Program-made: the position numbers and the translations under genes
NCBI RefSeq assembly: GCF_000297435.1
Contig: NZ_CAIP01000128.1
Coordinates: 1-42,514 of the forward strand
From: Microcystis sp. T1-4
GTDB taxonomy: Bacteria; Cyanobacteriota; Cyanobacteriia; Cyanobacteriales; Microcystaceae
Direction: 5' to 3'
Length of the DNA stretch: 42,514 nucleotides
Notes under the pieces: model-generated
What the model was told of the DNA's origin: nothing
Seen by the model: only the letters and a program-made list of their open reading frames with translations
Database searches by the model: none
In this document: positions 22,342 to 32,029 of the stretch, piece by piece
Layout: each line of letters starts with the position of its first letter
Numbering within the stretch: the stretch's first letter is position 1

Positions 22342-23646
22342 ATGCTGGTTGTTCACAACGAAAAAATTCTCGATTTAATTAAATACCGCTACTCTCTGGG
22401 GGATATCCAGAGATTATCCGCGTTTTTGTCGGAAAATGATGTCTTGAGATTTCCCCAGCTGGAAAATGGCTTATTTCCAGCAGCATTAGTCAGCAATGAG
22501 ACAGAATACACCGGATATGCCAATGTTTGGCTGAGGGATAACGTTTATCTGGCTTATTCTCACTATATTATCGGACAGACAGCGATCGCTGTCAAGAATA
22601 TTCAGACTTTGATGAACTATTTTCAAAAGTTCCAAAGGCGTTTTATTAATATTATCCAAGGTCGAGTTAATCCTGAAAAGATCAGGGAACGTCCTCATAT
22701 TCGTTTTGAGGGACGTACACTGACGGAAATTGACCAAGTTTGGCAACACGCACAAAATGATGCCCTTGGCTATTTTCTCTGGTTTTATTGTCGTTTGGCA
22801 CGGGAAAAATATGTTCAGCTTTCCCCCCATTGTTTAGAAACAATCGCCCTATTCCCCTTATATTTTGAAGCGATTAGTTATTGGCAGGATGAGGATAGCG
22901 GTCACTGGGAAGAAACCCGCAAAATAGAAGCATCTAGCATCGGGGTTGTGGTAGCGGGATTACGCGAATTAAAAAGGTTATTAATCGAGACAGAGATAAA
23001 TCTCACGGCCGAAAATCGCAGGATTACACCGGCATTTTTAGCGGACTTAATTGAGATAGGAGAACAAGCTTTATACCGTATTTTACCAGCCGAGTGTCTT
23101 CTACCAGTACCGCAAGCGAGAAGTTATGATGCAGCCCTACTTTTTTTGATTTATCCCTTACAAGTGGTGGAGACAAATATCGCCGATCAAATTCTTAATA
23201 ATGTTATCGTTCACCTTCAGGGAGATTACGGTATTCGTCGCTATTTAGGTGATTCTTTTTGGTGTCGAGACTATCGCTTAATTCCCCCAGAAATCCGCAC
23301 CACCGTATCGACAGAAAGGGAAAATTGGTTACAGGAACAAGGGAGAGGATTAAACCTAGGCGAAGAAGCACAATGGTGTATTTTTGATCCGATTATTTCT
23401 GCCATTTTTGCCATTAAATTCCAGAGTACAGGTCAGGAAAAATACCTCAACCTACAAACCCATTACTTTAATCGTTCTCTCGGACAAATTACGGGAAAAG
23501 ATTCCCCTGTGGGTGAGTTTAAATGTCCCGAATTATACTATCTAGAACAGGGAAAATATATTCCTAATGATGCCACTCCTCTCCTTTGGACACAGGCTAA
23601 TTTACAAATCGCATTGGAACTAATTAAGAAAAGTTTAAGCAAATAG
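22342..23646 (+). CDS. glycoside hydrolase family 15-like protein
   Basis: 434 residues from ATG 22342; a TTG five codons upstream is less likely. ETEYTGYANVWLRDNVYLAY (about 53-72) is the GH15/phosphorylase-kinase-alpha type motif with the Arg-Asp pair, and HWEETRKIEASSIGVVVAGL and RSYDAALLFLIYPL are further alpha/alpha-barrel segments. Relatives act on alpha-glucans (glucoamylase-like) or regulate phosphorylase in animals. There is no signal peptide, so a cytosolic role in glycogen turnover is plausible. Substrate not shown. Confidence 0.75.
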   Translation: MLVVHNEKILDLIKYRYSLGDIQRLSAFLSENDVLRFPQLENGLFPAALVSNETEYTGYANVWLRDNVYLAYSHYIIGQTAIAVKNIQTLMNYFQKFQRRFINIIQGRVNPEKIRERPHIRFEGRTLTEIDQVWQHAQNDALGYFLWFYCRLAREKYVQLSPHCLETIALFPLYFEAISYWQDEDSGHWEETRKIEASSIGVVVAGLRELKRLLIETEINLTAENRRITPAFLADLIEIGEQALYRILPAECLLPVPQARSYDAALLFLIYPLQVVETNIADQILNNVIVHLQGDYGIRRYLGDSFWCRDYRLIPPEIRTTVSTERENWLQEQGRGLNLGEEAQWCIFDPIISAIFAIKFQSTGQEKYLNLQTHYFNRSLGQITGKDSPVGEFKCPELYYLEQGKYIPNDATPLLWTQANLQIALELIKKSLSK

Positions 23647-23703
23647 TGTAATTCCGTTTGACCAGATAAAATTAAAACTATATATAAATTCGGGAGTTAA
23701 AAA

Positions 23704-23889
23704 ATGCCTAATAACAACAATCAAACCGATATCAATAAAGCGATCGATGTGTGTATGGAGGAGCATAAAACCCTGAGAACGGAAATTTTACAAACCATAC
23801 AAAATCGCACTAATGTTATTGTCTTCGGAGGCGCTCTAGTTTTGACTTTACTGGGAATTGGGATCAGTCCCATCGCTAACTTGATTTGA
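23704..23889 (+). CDS. small membrane protein of unknown function
   Basis: 61 residues. A hydrophilic N-terminus (NNNNQTDINKAIDVCMEEHK) and a helix with heptad spacing (TLRTEILQTIQNRTN) precede one C-terminal membrane helix (VIVFGGALVLTLLGIGISPI). GGGAG-type spacing before the ATG (GGGAGTTAAAAA) supports translation. It resembles in design the 97-residue protein at 41268, coiled coil plus C-terminal anchor. No family recognised. Confidence 0.55.
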   Translation: MPNNNNQTDINKAIDVCMEEHKTLRTEILQTIQNRTNVIVFGGALVLTLLGIGISPIANLI

Positions 23890-24193
23890 TCGCTGACTAC
23901 CTGCAAGATAAAGAAAGAGAACGAATCAGATAGGGAATTTACAAGGGGATAAAAATTAAAATCTTTGGCTCTCTTATTCCCCGTATGATGAGTTTAACTT
24001 AATATACGATCGATCGATCTTTGTGTCCTTTGTGTCTTTGTGGTTCGCTCCACTCCCCCGCCAGCCCAACTGTATCTTAGAATATATTTTACCCACCAAA
24101 CTCAAGAGAGCCAATCTTTCTGATTTCAAGCTACCAACGACCGGCGCTAGTCACTGATAACTGAAAACTGATAACTGATAACTGATAACTGAA
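23890..24193. other. intergenic region with dispersed repeats
   Basis: No gene seen. GTGTCCTTTGTGTCTTTGTG (24021-24040) looks like a dispersed repeat; CGATCGATCGATC lies at 24008. Bases 24152-24192 are ACTGATA-type heptamer units that run straight into the ATG of the RNA methyltransferase gene, leaving no room for a ribosome binding site. Confidence 0.6.
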
Positions 24194-25321
24194 ATGACTC
24201 GATCCTATTTTGCTACTACCGCTAGGGGACTAGAAGAAATTGCCGCTAGGGAATTAGAATGCCTAGGGGCCAAAGAAGTGAAACCAGTATTCACCGGAGT
24301 CCATTTTCAGGGAGATCTGGCCCTACTCTATCGAGTCAATCTTTGGTCAAGAATTATTTTTCGGGTTTTGGTTCCCATTGCCGAAATTCCCTGTGGGGAT
24401 GGGAAGGAACTGTATGATGGCATTCAAGCCATTGATTGGCGCGATTATCTCACCAGTGAGGAAACTTTAGCGGTACAATGTACGGGAACGAACGATCGCC
24501 TCAATCACACCCATTACACCGCTTTAAGCATCAAAAACGCTATTATCGACCAACAGCGTCAACAGGGGAATCCCCGTTCTTTTGTGGATACAGAAAATCC
24601 CGACCTGCAAATTAACGCTCATATCGAGAAAAATCGCTGTGTGCTTAGTTTAGATAGTTCTGGTCACAGTTTGCATCGTCGCGGGTATCATCGGGCCATG
24701 GGAGTCGCACCTCTGAAAGAAAGTCTCGCCGCTGCTTTGGTAGAATTATCGGCATGGCAGGATGATATGGCGCTTTTAGACCCTTTCTGTGGTTCGGGAA
24801 CCATTGTCATCGAAGCGACGTTAAAAGCTTTAAATATTGCCCCCGGTTTATCTCGTTCCCAGTTCGGATTTCAGAAATGGCCAGACTATCAACCGGATTT
24901 GTGGCAATCTTTGCTTCAGGAAGCTAAAGAAAAACAAAAATCTCAGCTAAATGCGCCAATTTATGCTAGTGATGCCGATTACGAGGTTTTGCATCAGGCC
25001 GAGGATAACGCCTATTTTTGTCAAGTGCAGGACTATATTAATTTTAGCTTGCAAAGCATCACCGACTTAGAACCGACGAGCGATCGAGGGATTATTCTCT
25101 GTAATCCCCCTTACGGCAAAAGATTGGGTAATACCGAAGAATTAGGGGCTTTATATAAATCCTTCGGTGATGTCTTAAAACAGAGGTTTAAGGGTTGGAC
25201 AGCCTATATTTTATCGGGAAACAAAGAACTGACTAAACAAATCGGTCTGCGTTCTTCCCGTCGCACTCCCTTGTATAACGGTTCTTTGCCCTGTACCCTC
25301 TTAAAATATGAGTTGTATTAA
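24194..25321 (+). CDS. THUMP-domain class I RNA methyltransferase (RlmL/YpsC family)
   Basis: 375 residues. An N-terminal ferredoxin-like plus THUMP region (about 1-160, SYFATTARGLEEIAARELEC and ISDQQRQ-like helix NAIIDQQRQQGNPRSFVDTE) binds RNA. The methyltransferase domain has motif I LLDPFCGSGTIVIEATLKAL and catalytic motif IV ILCNPPYGKRLGN. Family members make N2-methylguanosine in 23S rRNA (m2G2445 in E. coli numbering). The full fold is present and the length is usual for the short, single-domain form. The start codon abuts a heptamer repeat array. Confidence 0.88.
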   Translation: MTRSYFATTARGLEEIAARELECLGAKEVKPVFTGVHFQGDLALLYRVNLWSRIIFRVLVPIAEIPCGDGKELYDGIQAIDWRDYLTSEETLAVQCTGTNDRLNHTHYTALSIKNAIIDQQRQQGNPRSFVDTENPDLQINAHIEKNRCVLSLDSSGHSLHRRGYHRAMGVAPLKESLAAALVELSAWQDDMALLDPFCGSGTIVIEATLKALNIAPGLSRSQFGFQKWPDYQPDLWQSLLQEAKEKQKSQLNAPIYASDADYEVLHQAEDNAYFCQVQDYINFSLQSITDLEPTSDRGIILCNPPYGKRLGNTEELGALYKSFGDVLKQRFKGWTAYILSGNKELTKQIGLRSSRRTPLYNGSLPCTLLKYELY

Positions 25322-25380
25322 GCTAAGACGCATTTAAGCCGCTTATTCTTAGATTAGCCGAATCTCCCCCGCCCCCCCTG

Positions 25381-25400
25381 CCCCCCGACATCGGGGGGGT
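25381..25400. repeat. G/C palindrome, copy 2 of 4
   Basis: CCCCCCGACATCGGGGGGGT between the convergent RNA methyltransferase and mdh genes, preceded by more C-rich sequence. Other copies at 7842-7859, 31492-31511 and 41690-41710. Confidence 0.85.
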
Positions 25401-25464
25401 TGCCTCTTGCAAGAGTGCCTCTTGCCTCATCTCAACCAGCAATTTAAATTCGCAGGCAGTTTGA

Positions 25465-26442
25465 CTACATCAAAACCTTGAGACTGTCAAGAGCTAAATG
25501 AACATTTTGACGAACTGAGGCAGCAGAAGTGTGTAGATCCAGACGTTCAGCATCGGTCAAACGCACTTCCAGAATACTTTCCACACCCCGGCATCCTAAG
25601 CGACAGGGAACCCCCAGATAGACATCCTGTAAACCGTATTCACCCTTGAGATAGGCTGCCGCCGGCAGTAAACGGGATTGATTTCTCAATATCGTCTCGA
25701 CCATGGTACAGGCAGAGGAAGCAGGGGCGTAATAAGCGCCGCCAGTTTGCAGTAATTTGACGATTTCAGCCCCACCGTTGCGAGTTCTCTCCACTAGACG
25801 ATTAATTGTTATCTCGTCCATTAATTCGGTAATTGGCACACCACTGACGGTACAGTAACGGGGTAGGGGCAACATTAAATCACCGTGACCACCCAAGACC
25901 ATGGCATGAACGTCGGCGGTACTAACCCCCAATTCCATGGCGATAAAGGTTTGTAAACGGGAAGAATCGAGGACTCCCGCCATTCCCATCACTCTTTGGG
26001 GGGGTAAACCGGTTGCTTGCCAGACTAGATAGGTCATCACATCAAGGGGATTAGTGATGACGATAAAAATGGCTTCCGGAGAATACTGGAGGCATTTAGT
26101 GGCGGCCTCGACGACAATTTTAGCATTGACATTCATGAGATCATCGCGACTCATGCCCGGTTTTCTGGCTAATCCGGCCGTAATCACGACAATATCCGAG
26201 CCTGCCGTGTCTTCGTAGTTATTAGTGCCAATAATCTCGCTGTCGTGCAGTTCTATGCCCTGAGCTTCCATCAAATCTAGGGCAATACCCTGGGGCAAAC
26301 CATTGACGATATCGAGGAGAACCACATCGGCGAGGTTTTTTTCGGCGATGCGTTGGGCCAGGGTGCGTCCGACGTTACCAGCACCAATAACCGAGACTCG
26401 GGGCGATTGACAGGGGATGGGTGTATCGTAGAAGTCAACCAT
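25465..26442 (-). CDS. mdh: malate dehydrogenase (LDH-like type)
   Basis: 325 residues. NAD-binding GAGNVGRT near residue 20; the substrate loop ARKPGMSRDDL carries Arg where lactate dehydrogenases have Gln, which fits malate/oxaloacetate; TNPLDVMTYL and catalytic His in VLGGHGDLMLP are present. It interconverts malate and oxaloacetate in the cytosol. The start lies 26 bases after ndhO on the same strand, so the two may share an mRNA. Confidence 0.92.
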   Translation of the reverse strand: MVDFYDTPIPCQSPRVSVIGAGNVGRTLAQRIAEKNLADVVLLDIVNGLPQGIALDLMEAQGIELHDSEIIGTNNYEDTAGSDIVVITAGLARKPGMSRDDLMNVNAKIVVEAATKCLQYSPEAIFIVITNPLDVMTYLVWQATGLPPQRVMGMAGVLDSSRLQTFIAMELGVSTADVHAMVLGGHGDLMLPLPRYCTVSGVPITELMDEITINRLVERTRNGGAEIVKLLQTGGAYYAPASSACTMVETILRNQSRLLPAAAYLKGEYGLQDVYLGVPCRLGCRGVESILEVRLTDAERLDLHTSAASVRQNVHLALDSLKVLM

Positions 26443-26468
26443 GGTTTATGGATGAGGCAATATCCTCA

Positions 26469-26684
26469 TCAGGCGGGTTCCAGTTGTTCGAGCTTTAGCC
26501 ACACACTGGGGGTAGGAACGTAGAATTTAACCAAAGCGTAATCATCTTTTACATCCAAGACTTCTGCTGTCGAGTTGAACATATAACTAGGTAAACGGCG
26601 ATCGCTGGCTAAGGCTTCGAGGCTATTTTCTAGGTTTCCCGTCACCACGCGGACTAAAGCTCCTTTCTTAATTGTAGCTGCCAT
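26469..26684 (-). CDS. ndhO: NAD(P)H dehydrogenase-like complex subunit O
   Basis: 71 residues matching NdhO along the whole length: IKKGALVRVVTGNLENSLEA, SDRRLPSYMF and VLDVKDDYALVKFYVPTPSV then WLKLEQLEP. NdhO is a peripheral cytoplasmic subunit of the cyanobacterial NDH-1 complex for cyclic electron flow and CO2 uptake. It is followed by mdh after 26 bases. Confidence 0.92.
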   Translation of the reverse strand: MAATIKKGALVRVVTGNLENSLEALASDRRLPSYMFNSTAEVLDVKDDYALVKFYVPTPSVWLKLEQLEPA

Positions 26685-26756
26685 GTCTTTCTCGTTGAAT
26701 TTGCTTGGGGGTTTCTTCTATAAATTGTTACATATTCCGGCGGGCCTCTGACAAGA

Positions 26757-26818
26757 GAGTGTGGGGTGTGGGGTGTGGGGTGTGGGGTGTGGGAATGATG
26801 AATTATGAATTATGAATT
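26757..26818. repeat. heptamer arrays GTGTGGG and ATTATGA
   Basis: Five GTGTGGG units (about 26757-26793) are followed by ATTATGA-type units (about 26799-26818), all period 7, in the ndhO upstream region. No ORF. Confidence 0.85.
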
Positions 26819-26922
26819 GGGGAGTGGGGAGAATAAATAAAAGCTGTCTCCTGAATACTGTCTCCTGTCTCGGAGTCTCCTCTCTCCTAACCCCACCGAC
26901 AAACTTTTTCAGTAAACCCTAA

Positions 26923-29574
26923 TTAAAACTCAACCATTTGACCATAACCTAAGAGAGTTTGTAGGGTGGCGAGGCGATTTTCCCAGACTTGTATTTGATA
27001 GACAGATAAATCTTTTTGTCTGGACATCACAGATTTAAATTGATAGCTAAATCGCTTTAAGGCATTTTGAGTTAAAGTAAAATTGCGAGGGCTGGGATTA
27101 TTAGCCAATTGTTCTAATAGATTAGCCATTTCGTCCACTTCTTGCCCCCAAGTTTTTAAGGTTCGCTCCTCCATTGCCCATAGATTATTCACTATTAAAA
27201 ATATCCACTCTTGACGCAGGGAATTAAACCTCGCCGCCGCCGTTTTGAAGGGTTGACGGTGGGGTAAAGGTTCGGTTTTTTTCGTAATTATCGATCCCTG
27301 AATGCGATTAAGAATTGTTTGCAGGTTGGTACTGAGGTTTTCTGTGGCAAAAAGAGCGAATCCCGAAGTGGGAAGATTACGAATAAATTGTAGTTGATCG
27401 ATGGTGACTTGATCGGGTACTTTTAACAGACGGATACCGGGTATAATCAGAGCATTTCCCGCAATTTGGCGATCAAATAAAGACTGGGTTTTCTCTTCTA
27501 AAGTCCCCGTATCAAGAGCATAAGTCATTAAAAATATCAGATCTATCCATTGATTTTGTCCCCATTCTTCCCAGTTTTGTTGAATCCGATATAATCGTTC
27601 TTTTTGTTCTAGGGGAAACACCGCCGCCGACATTTTTAAGTGGGGACGAATCTGTTTTAAGCGAGTAGAAACCTGCGAGACAAAAGTATCAACCTGACGG
27701 ATTTTAAAGCTAGTCCATTGTTCCCATAAAGCACCCCCAGTATTTAAAGTAATGGGATCAACTCCCGTCATTTGTTTAAATAACCAACGGCCAGATTTAC
27801 CATAACCGTAGGTTTGATTATAATCTTGATTCTGGAAGGGATAGCGAATATAATCTAACTGCAAGCCATCCACATCATAATTCCTGACAATTTCCTCGTA
27901 AAGAGATAAAAGATAGTTCTGTACTTCGGGATTAGCAGGATCAAAAAAGGCCTTTTTCATGCCTTGACTGTAATCAAAAGAACCACCACTTTTATTAGTT
28001 GCCCCCCAATCGGGATTACGGGATAAAACTGGACCAAGATAATCTAAAGGTTGCTCTAATACCTTATTATGAGCTTGATTAGCCGCCGCAAAAACCCACA
28101 CCCAGGCGTGGATTTCCATATTGCGTTCATGGGCTAATTTAACGGCAACTTTTAGGGGATCCCAACCTCTGGTTAAAGGGTTTTGTTCGGGGGCAACTTG
28201 ACTGGGATAAATAGTATAACTGGCATTAACTGTCTCGAAAAAGACCACATTAATACCCGCCGCCGCCATGCGATCGAATACTTTAGCTAAATCCTCCTCA
28301 TTTTTAGCTTCTACGATCGTGCCTCGATCTAACCACATTGCCCGTATTTCTGGTTGGGCAAATTGTCGATTAGTGGGATAATGATCCCAAAGATTTCGCC
28401 GCGCTTGTAGCCAAAATTCTCGCGCTTGGGTATAGTCCCCTTGGGCGATTAAATTCTGAAAATTATTTAAGGCTCCTTGGGCATTTTCTAGGGCTAAACG
28501 GAATCGTCTGGCTGTATCTGAGGTGGGGGAATTTTTCCCAAGATTATGAAATGCTTGTGCTAGGGATTTATCAGTATTGGATATATTACTATTACTGGCC
28601 TCTAAAGCTAAGAGAGTCGCCCCATAACGTCCGATTAATCCCTGCAATTCCGCCGTCATCTGGCTAATTTGTTGGGGAGTTAGACTTGCTCTGGGGGGAA
28701 TTGCCTCGGTATTCGCACTTAATCTCCCCATTTCATTACCTGAAGTTTCCGCAGTCGGGGGTAGAGGGCGACGGGGAGCGGTCGCAACGCGCTCGCTACG
28801 CGAGATCGCCGTTGGTGTATTATTAATATTATTAACTATTGTTGATTGTCCTTGACAATAGGGCGCAATTGTGTTAATAGAAGAACTGCGATTAATGCCG
28901 TAGCGTTGCAGGGCGGTTTCTAGCCAAGCGCTATCGAGGGCGAGATTAGCGACGGCATCGCTGCCCCAGCGCCAACCGAGAAAGATCGAGTTATTATTGA
29001 GGACAACGGCGGGGGGATTGTTGCGCGCCCCCCAAACGGCGACGGTTTGGCTATTAACTCCCGTGGGGATAACCACACCACCGAGGAGACTGCTGGCTAA
29101 AGGTTTTTGGTTTTTCAGTTCACCTAAATTAGTCGGCCGCAGGGTGTAAGCTTGGGAGTGGGGATAGGCCCAGTAGGCCCCAAACAGCGATCGCAGTTGC
29201 TCGCGCACGGCGGGTTCCGAAAGATTTCCCGCCGGACCGGTGACGATAATTTTACCACCGCGATTCAGCCAACGGCTCAAGACATCAGCTTGTAAACCGG
29301 AAATAGTCTCGACGTTGGGGATGATCAGCACCTTAATTTTATTTAAATCCGTGTCGCTTTGCCACTGATTACTCTGGAGAATGCAGTAATTAACCCCGAC
29401 ATTTTGCAAACGTTCGGTTATATCTGTCCATTGATTGGCATTTTCTTGACTTTTTAACACTGCCACCGGTGTCGCTAAAACTGGGATCGGCAGCAAGACA
29501 CCCACACAGGACAAAAGACAGGCAATTAGGGGCTTTTTAAACAGATGATCAAGATGGAAGGACGATCCCAGCAC
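26923..29574 (-). CDS. secreted family 10 glycosylhydrolase-like protein (DUF187)
   Basis: 883 residues, GTG start. Signal peptide at about 10-35 (LIACLLSCVGVLLPIPVLAT). Residues ~36-230 resemble a GATase-like fold (VKVLIIPNVETISGLQADVL type); ~260-400 is a linker and helical region; ~403-740 is the PF02638 GHL10 barrel (RAMWLDRGTIVEAKNEEDLA, NMEIHAWVWVFAAANQ, DVDGLQLDYIRYPF); the last ~120 residues are helical. Relatives of this barrel act on glycan backbones at the cell surface, substrate unproven. A palindromic repeat at 28778-28809 adds AISRSERVATA to the linker. Confidence 0.8.
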   Translation of the reverse strand: MLGSSFHLDHLFKKPLIACLLSCVGVLLPIPVLATPVAVLKSQENANQWTDITERLQNVGVNYCILQSNQWQSDTDLNKIKVLIIPNVETISGLQADVLSRWLNRGGKIIVTGPAGNLSEPAVREQLRSLFGAYWAYPHSQAYTLRPTNLGELKNQKPLASSLLGGVVIPTGVNSQTVAVWGARNNPPAVVLNNNSIFLGWRWGSDAVANLALDSAWLETALQRYGINRSSSINTIAPYCQGQSTIVNNINNTPTAISRSERVATAPRRPLPPTAETSGNEMGRLSANTEAIPPRASLTPQQISQMTAELQGLIGRYGATLLALEASNSNISNTDKSLAQAFHNLGKNSPTSDTARRFRLALENAQGALNNFQNLIAQGDYTQAREFWLQARRNLWDHYPTNRQFAQPEIRAMWLDRGTIVEAKNEEDLAKVFDRMAAAGINVVFFETVNASYTIYPSQVAPEQNPLTRGWDPLKVAVKLAHERNMEIHAWVWVFAAANQAHNKVLEQPLDYLGPVLSRNPDWGATNKSGGSFDYSQGMKKAFFDPANPEVQNYLLSLYEEIVRNYDVDGLQLDYIRYPFQNQDYNQTYGYGKSGRWLFKQMTGVDPITLNTGGALWEQWTSFKIRQVDTFVSQVSTRLKQIRPHLKMSAAVFPLEQKERLYRIQQNWEEWGQNQWIDLIFLMTYALDTGTLEEKTQSLFDRQIAGNALIIPGIRLLKVPDQVTIDQLQFIRNLPTSGFALFATENLSTNLQTILNRIQGSIITKKTEPLPHRQPFKTAAARFNSLRQEWIFLIVNNLWAMEERTLKTWGQEVDEMANLLEQLANNPSPRNFTLTQNALKRFSYQFKSVMSRQKDLSVYQIQVWENRLATLQTLLGYGQMVEF
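28778..28809. repeat. dispersed palindromic repeat, coding copy in the GHL10 gene
   Basis: Same 32-base unit as 18035-18066, reversed. Read in the gene's frame it gives AISRSERVATA within a linker, so the insertion has been tolerated. Confidence 0.8.
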
Positions 29575-29699
29575 GTTTTTTTCTCTTAATTTTTTTTGGT
29601 TAACTCCTCCTGATCTTACCCAACTTAGCCAAAAAATAGTATCTTTGGGAACAAAAATTGCGCCTTAGTCGTCGGCAAGGCGGATTTTAGGGTATTAGT

Positions 29700-29840
29700 T
29701 GAATTTCCCCACTTCCCCACTTCCCCATTCATAATTCATAATTCATAATTCATAATTCATAATTCCCATCTCCCCATCCCCCCATTCCCCCACTTCCCCA
29801 TTCCCCCATTCATAATTCATCATTCATAATTCATAATTCC
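29700..29840. repeat. tandem repeats upstream of the GHL10 gene
   Basis: ATAATTC units (about 29729-29765 and 29820-29838) and CACTTCCCC-type units fill the gap between murD and the GHL10 gene. Period 7 dominates. Nothing else seen. Confidence 0.8.
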
Positions 29841-29847
29841 CATCTCC

Positions 29848-31197
29848 CTATAACTGTAAGGACAATTGCCGAAAGTGATCGCCGCGATGTTCAAAACTTT
29901 GGTATTGGTCAAAACTAGCACAAGCGGGCGATAATAACACCACTTTAGCCTCTTTTGCTGCTGCTAGTTCGGCTGCGCGTTGAACTGCCCTGTCCATCGT
30001 TTCTACACATTCATAATCTTGATAACCTGCTGACTGTAAACGACGGGCAAAATCGGCGGCAGCGTCACCAATAAGCAGCACGGTGGCGACTTTTGCCTTA
30101 ATTTCAGCGATCCAAGCCCGATCATCCCCTGCTTTTGCTTCCCCCCCCGCGATTAAAATCGCCGGACTAGGGACAGATTTTAAGCCCACTGCGGCGGCAT
30201 CGTAGTTAGTTGCTTTACTATCATTAATAAAGTCTAGTCCTTTATAAGTACAAATGTACTCTAGACGATGGGCAACCCCGGGGAAAGTAGCGATCGCTTC
30301 GGTAATGGCTTTTTTCTCGATTCCCGCCAATCTAGCGGCGGCCACAGCCATAAGCAAATTCTGCTGATTGTGACTACCCACCATTTTCAGCAGATTAACC
30401 GGGGCAATTAACTCCCCAAAAGCCACGATCCAGTTATCTTGCAGATAAACACCACGACTAGGATCGCCCAAAAGTGCCTCTTTGCCCTGCACAGAAGTCC
30501 AATAAGCTTGTTGCCATTGACTAACACCGATTTGACGCAGATAGGGATCATCCCCGTTGAGGATTTGGCGATCGCTTCTTTGCAGTAAAGAGGCTTTAAT
30601 CCGATAATAATTTTCCAGGGTTTGATGACGATTGAGGTGATCGGGGGTAAAAGTTGTCCAGATGCCGATTTTCGGCGATAAATCCCGACTGGACTCGATC
30701 TGATAACTACTAATCTCCGCAATAATCCAATCGTATTTATCAGCTTTTAAAGCCAATTCACAGGCAGCATAGCCGATATTACCGCAGGAAGGGGCATTTA
30801 ACCCCGCTTTTTGAAAAATAGCGGCACAGAGGGCGGTGGTGGTGGTTTTGCCGTTAGTTCCCGTAATCCCCAACCAGGGGGAAGATTGCAGATAACGCCA
30901 AGCTAATTCTAATTCTCCGATCGTATCGATGCCTTTTTCTCTGGCAGTAATTAAAATCGGGGCATCCCAAGGCACGCCGGGGCTAACCACGATAAGATTG
31001 GGCAAGTCCGAAGCCTCTAGACTGAGATTTTGACCAAGATTGACCATAATTCCTTCCCTTTCCAGATTGGTTTTGGTCTCTTGTAAACCGGGAGCATCAG
31101 AGCGATCGCTTAATGTCACCTGCCAACCATCCCGTTTTAAGCACCTTGCCGCCGCTATTCCCGATCTTCCCAATCCAATAATCGCCGCTTTCGCCAT
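29848..31197 (-). CDS. murD: UDP-N-acetylmuramoylalanine--D-glutamate ligase
   Basis: 449 residues. N-terminal Rossmann-like UDP-binding domain (AAIIGLGRSGIAAARCLKRD), central ATPase with P-loop WLGITGTNGKTTTTALCAAI, and Mur-ligase motifs IAEISSYQIESS, TPDHLNRHQTLENYYR, GVAHRLEYI and NDSKATNYDAA. It adds D-glutamate to UDP-MurNAc-L-Ala in the cytosol. Length and order are as usual. It is not in a dcw cluster here, as is common in cyanobacteria. Confidence 0.93.
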   Translation of the reverse strand: MAKAAIIGLGRSGIAAARCLKRDGWQVTLSDRSDAPGLQETKTNLEREGIMVNLGQNLSLEASDLPNLIVVSPGVPWDAPILITAREKGIDTIGELELAWRYLQSSPWLGITGTNGKTTTTALCAAIFQKAGLNAPSCGNIGYAACELALKADKYDWIIAEISSYQIESSRDLSPKIGIWTTFTPDHLNRHQTLENYYRIKASLLQRSDRQILNGDDPYLRQIGVSQWQQAYWTSVQGKEALLGDPSRGVYLQDNWIVAFGELIAPVNLLKMVGSHNQQNLLMAVAAARLAGIEKKAITEAIATFPGVAHRLEYICTYKGLDFINDSKATNYDAAAVGLKSVPSPAILIAGGEAKAGDDRAWIAEIKAKVATVLLIGDAAADFARRLQSAGYQDYECVETMDRAVQRAAELAAAKEAKVVLLSPACASFDQYQSFEHRGDHFRQLSLQL

Positions 31198-31261
31198 CTT
31201 GTTGCAACTCTACTCAAGGGTCAATTTTTAGCAATCTCTATCCTACTGTGGATTAGGTCGA

Positions 31262-31770
31262 GTAATAACTAGGGTTTGCGGCAAAAAGTTTTTCGGTGGG
31301 GGCAGGGTGTGGGGTGTAGGGTGTGGGGTGTAGGGTGTAGGGTGTAGGGTGTAGGGTGTAGGGTTTTAGCGATTTTGAGCGGGTCAATTACCTAATTTTC
31401 AGGGAAAAAGTACCTGAATTTTCCACCCGATCACTCCTAGATAGGGGCTGCTGAAAAAGTTTTTCGTGGGGGCAGGGTGTGGCCCCCCCAACCCCCCCGA
31501 CATCGGGGGGGTGGGGTGTGGGGTGTGGGGTTTTACCCATTTTCAGGTGGTCAATTACCTAATTTTCAGGGAAAAAATCCCTAAATTTTCCCCCCAATCA
31601 CTCCAATGGTAGGCACTTTTTCAGGGAAAAAAAGTCTAAAAGCCTTATCCAACAAGGTTTTTAGATTTATTCAGCAAACCCTAGATATGGTACTTTTTGG
31701 AAACGAAAAAGTCTAAAAGTTTTACCCAACAAGGTTTTTAGATTTATTGAGCAAACCCTAAATAAGTAGT
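31262..31770. mobile_element. cluster of MITE-like elements with heptamer array and G/C palindrome
   Basis: Three related segments: a partial unit at about 31262-31437 containing GTGTAGG heptamers (31304-31363), a more complete one at about 31437-31688 with ends TAGATAGGGGCTGCTGAA and TTCAGCAAACCCTAGATA, and a short one to about 31770 ending in GAGCAAACCCTAAATA. All share TCAATTACCTAATTTTCAGG or AAAAGTCTAAAAG blocks. CCCCCCGACATCGGGGGGG lies at 31493-31511. No ORF. Same family as 7669 and 20488. Confidence 0.7.
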
Positions 31771-31793
31771 CGTGCAAAATTAATTTCCTAGTC

Positions 31794-31842
31794 GAGACAG
31801 GAGACGGGAGACGGGAGACGGGAGACGGGAGACGGGAGACAG
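31794..31842. repeat. heptamer array GGAGACG
   Basis: About six to seven units of GGAGACG (first and last diverged, AGGAGAC and GGAGACA). The 190 bases from here to the DUF3747 gene hold no other feature that I can name. Confidence 0.9.
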
Positions 31843-32029
31843 CTATTAGGGATCGGATTTGAGTTTTCAGTTCACTGTTTCCTCACACCAGAAGTCTGAC
31901 GGAGTAGTGGCTTAGATGTGTAATTAATTTTGTTAGGTACTTATCTTCCAAGAAAACAAAATTCTCTCGCTTACGTCTAGATCGATAAAATAAATGCAAG
32001 TACAATCTCTATAACAACGCTCCCTATTT

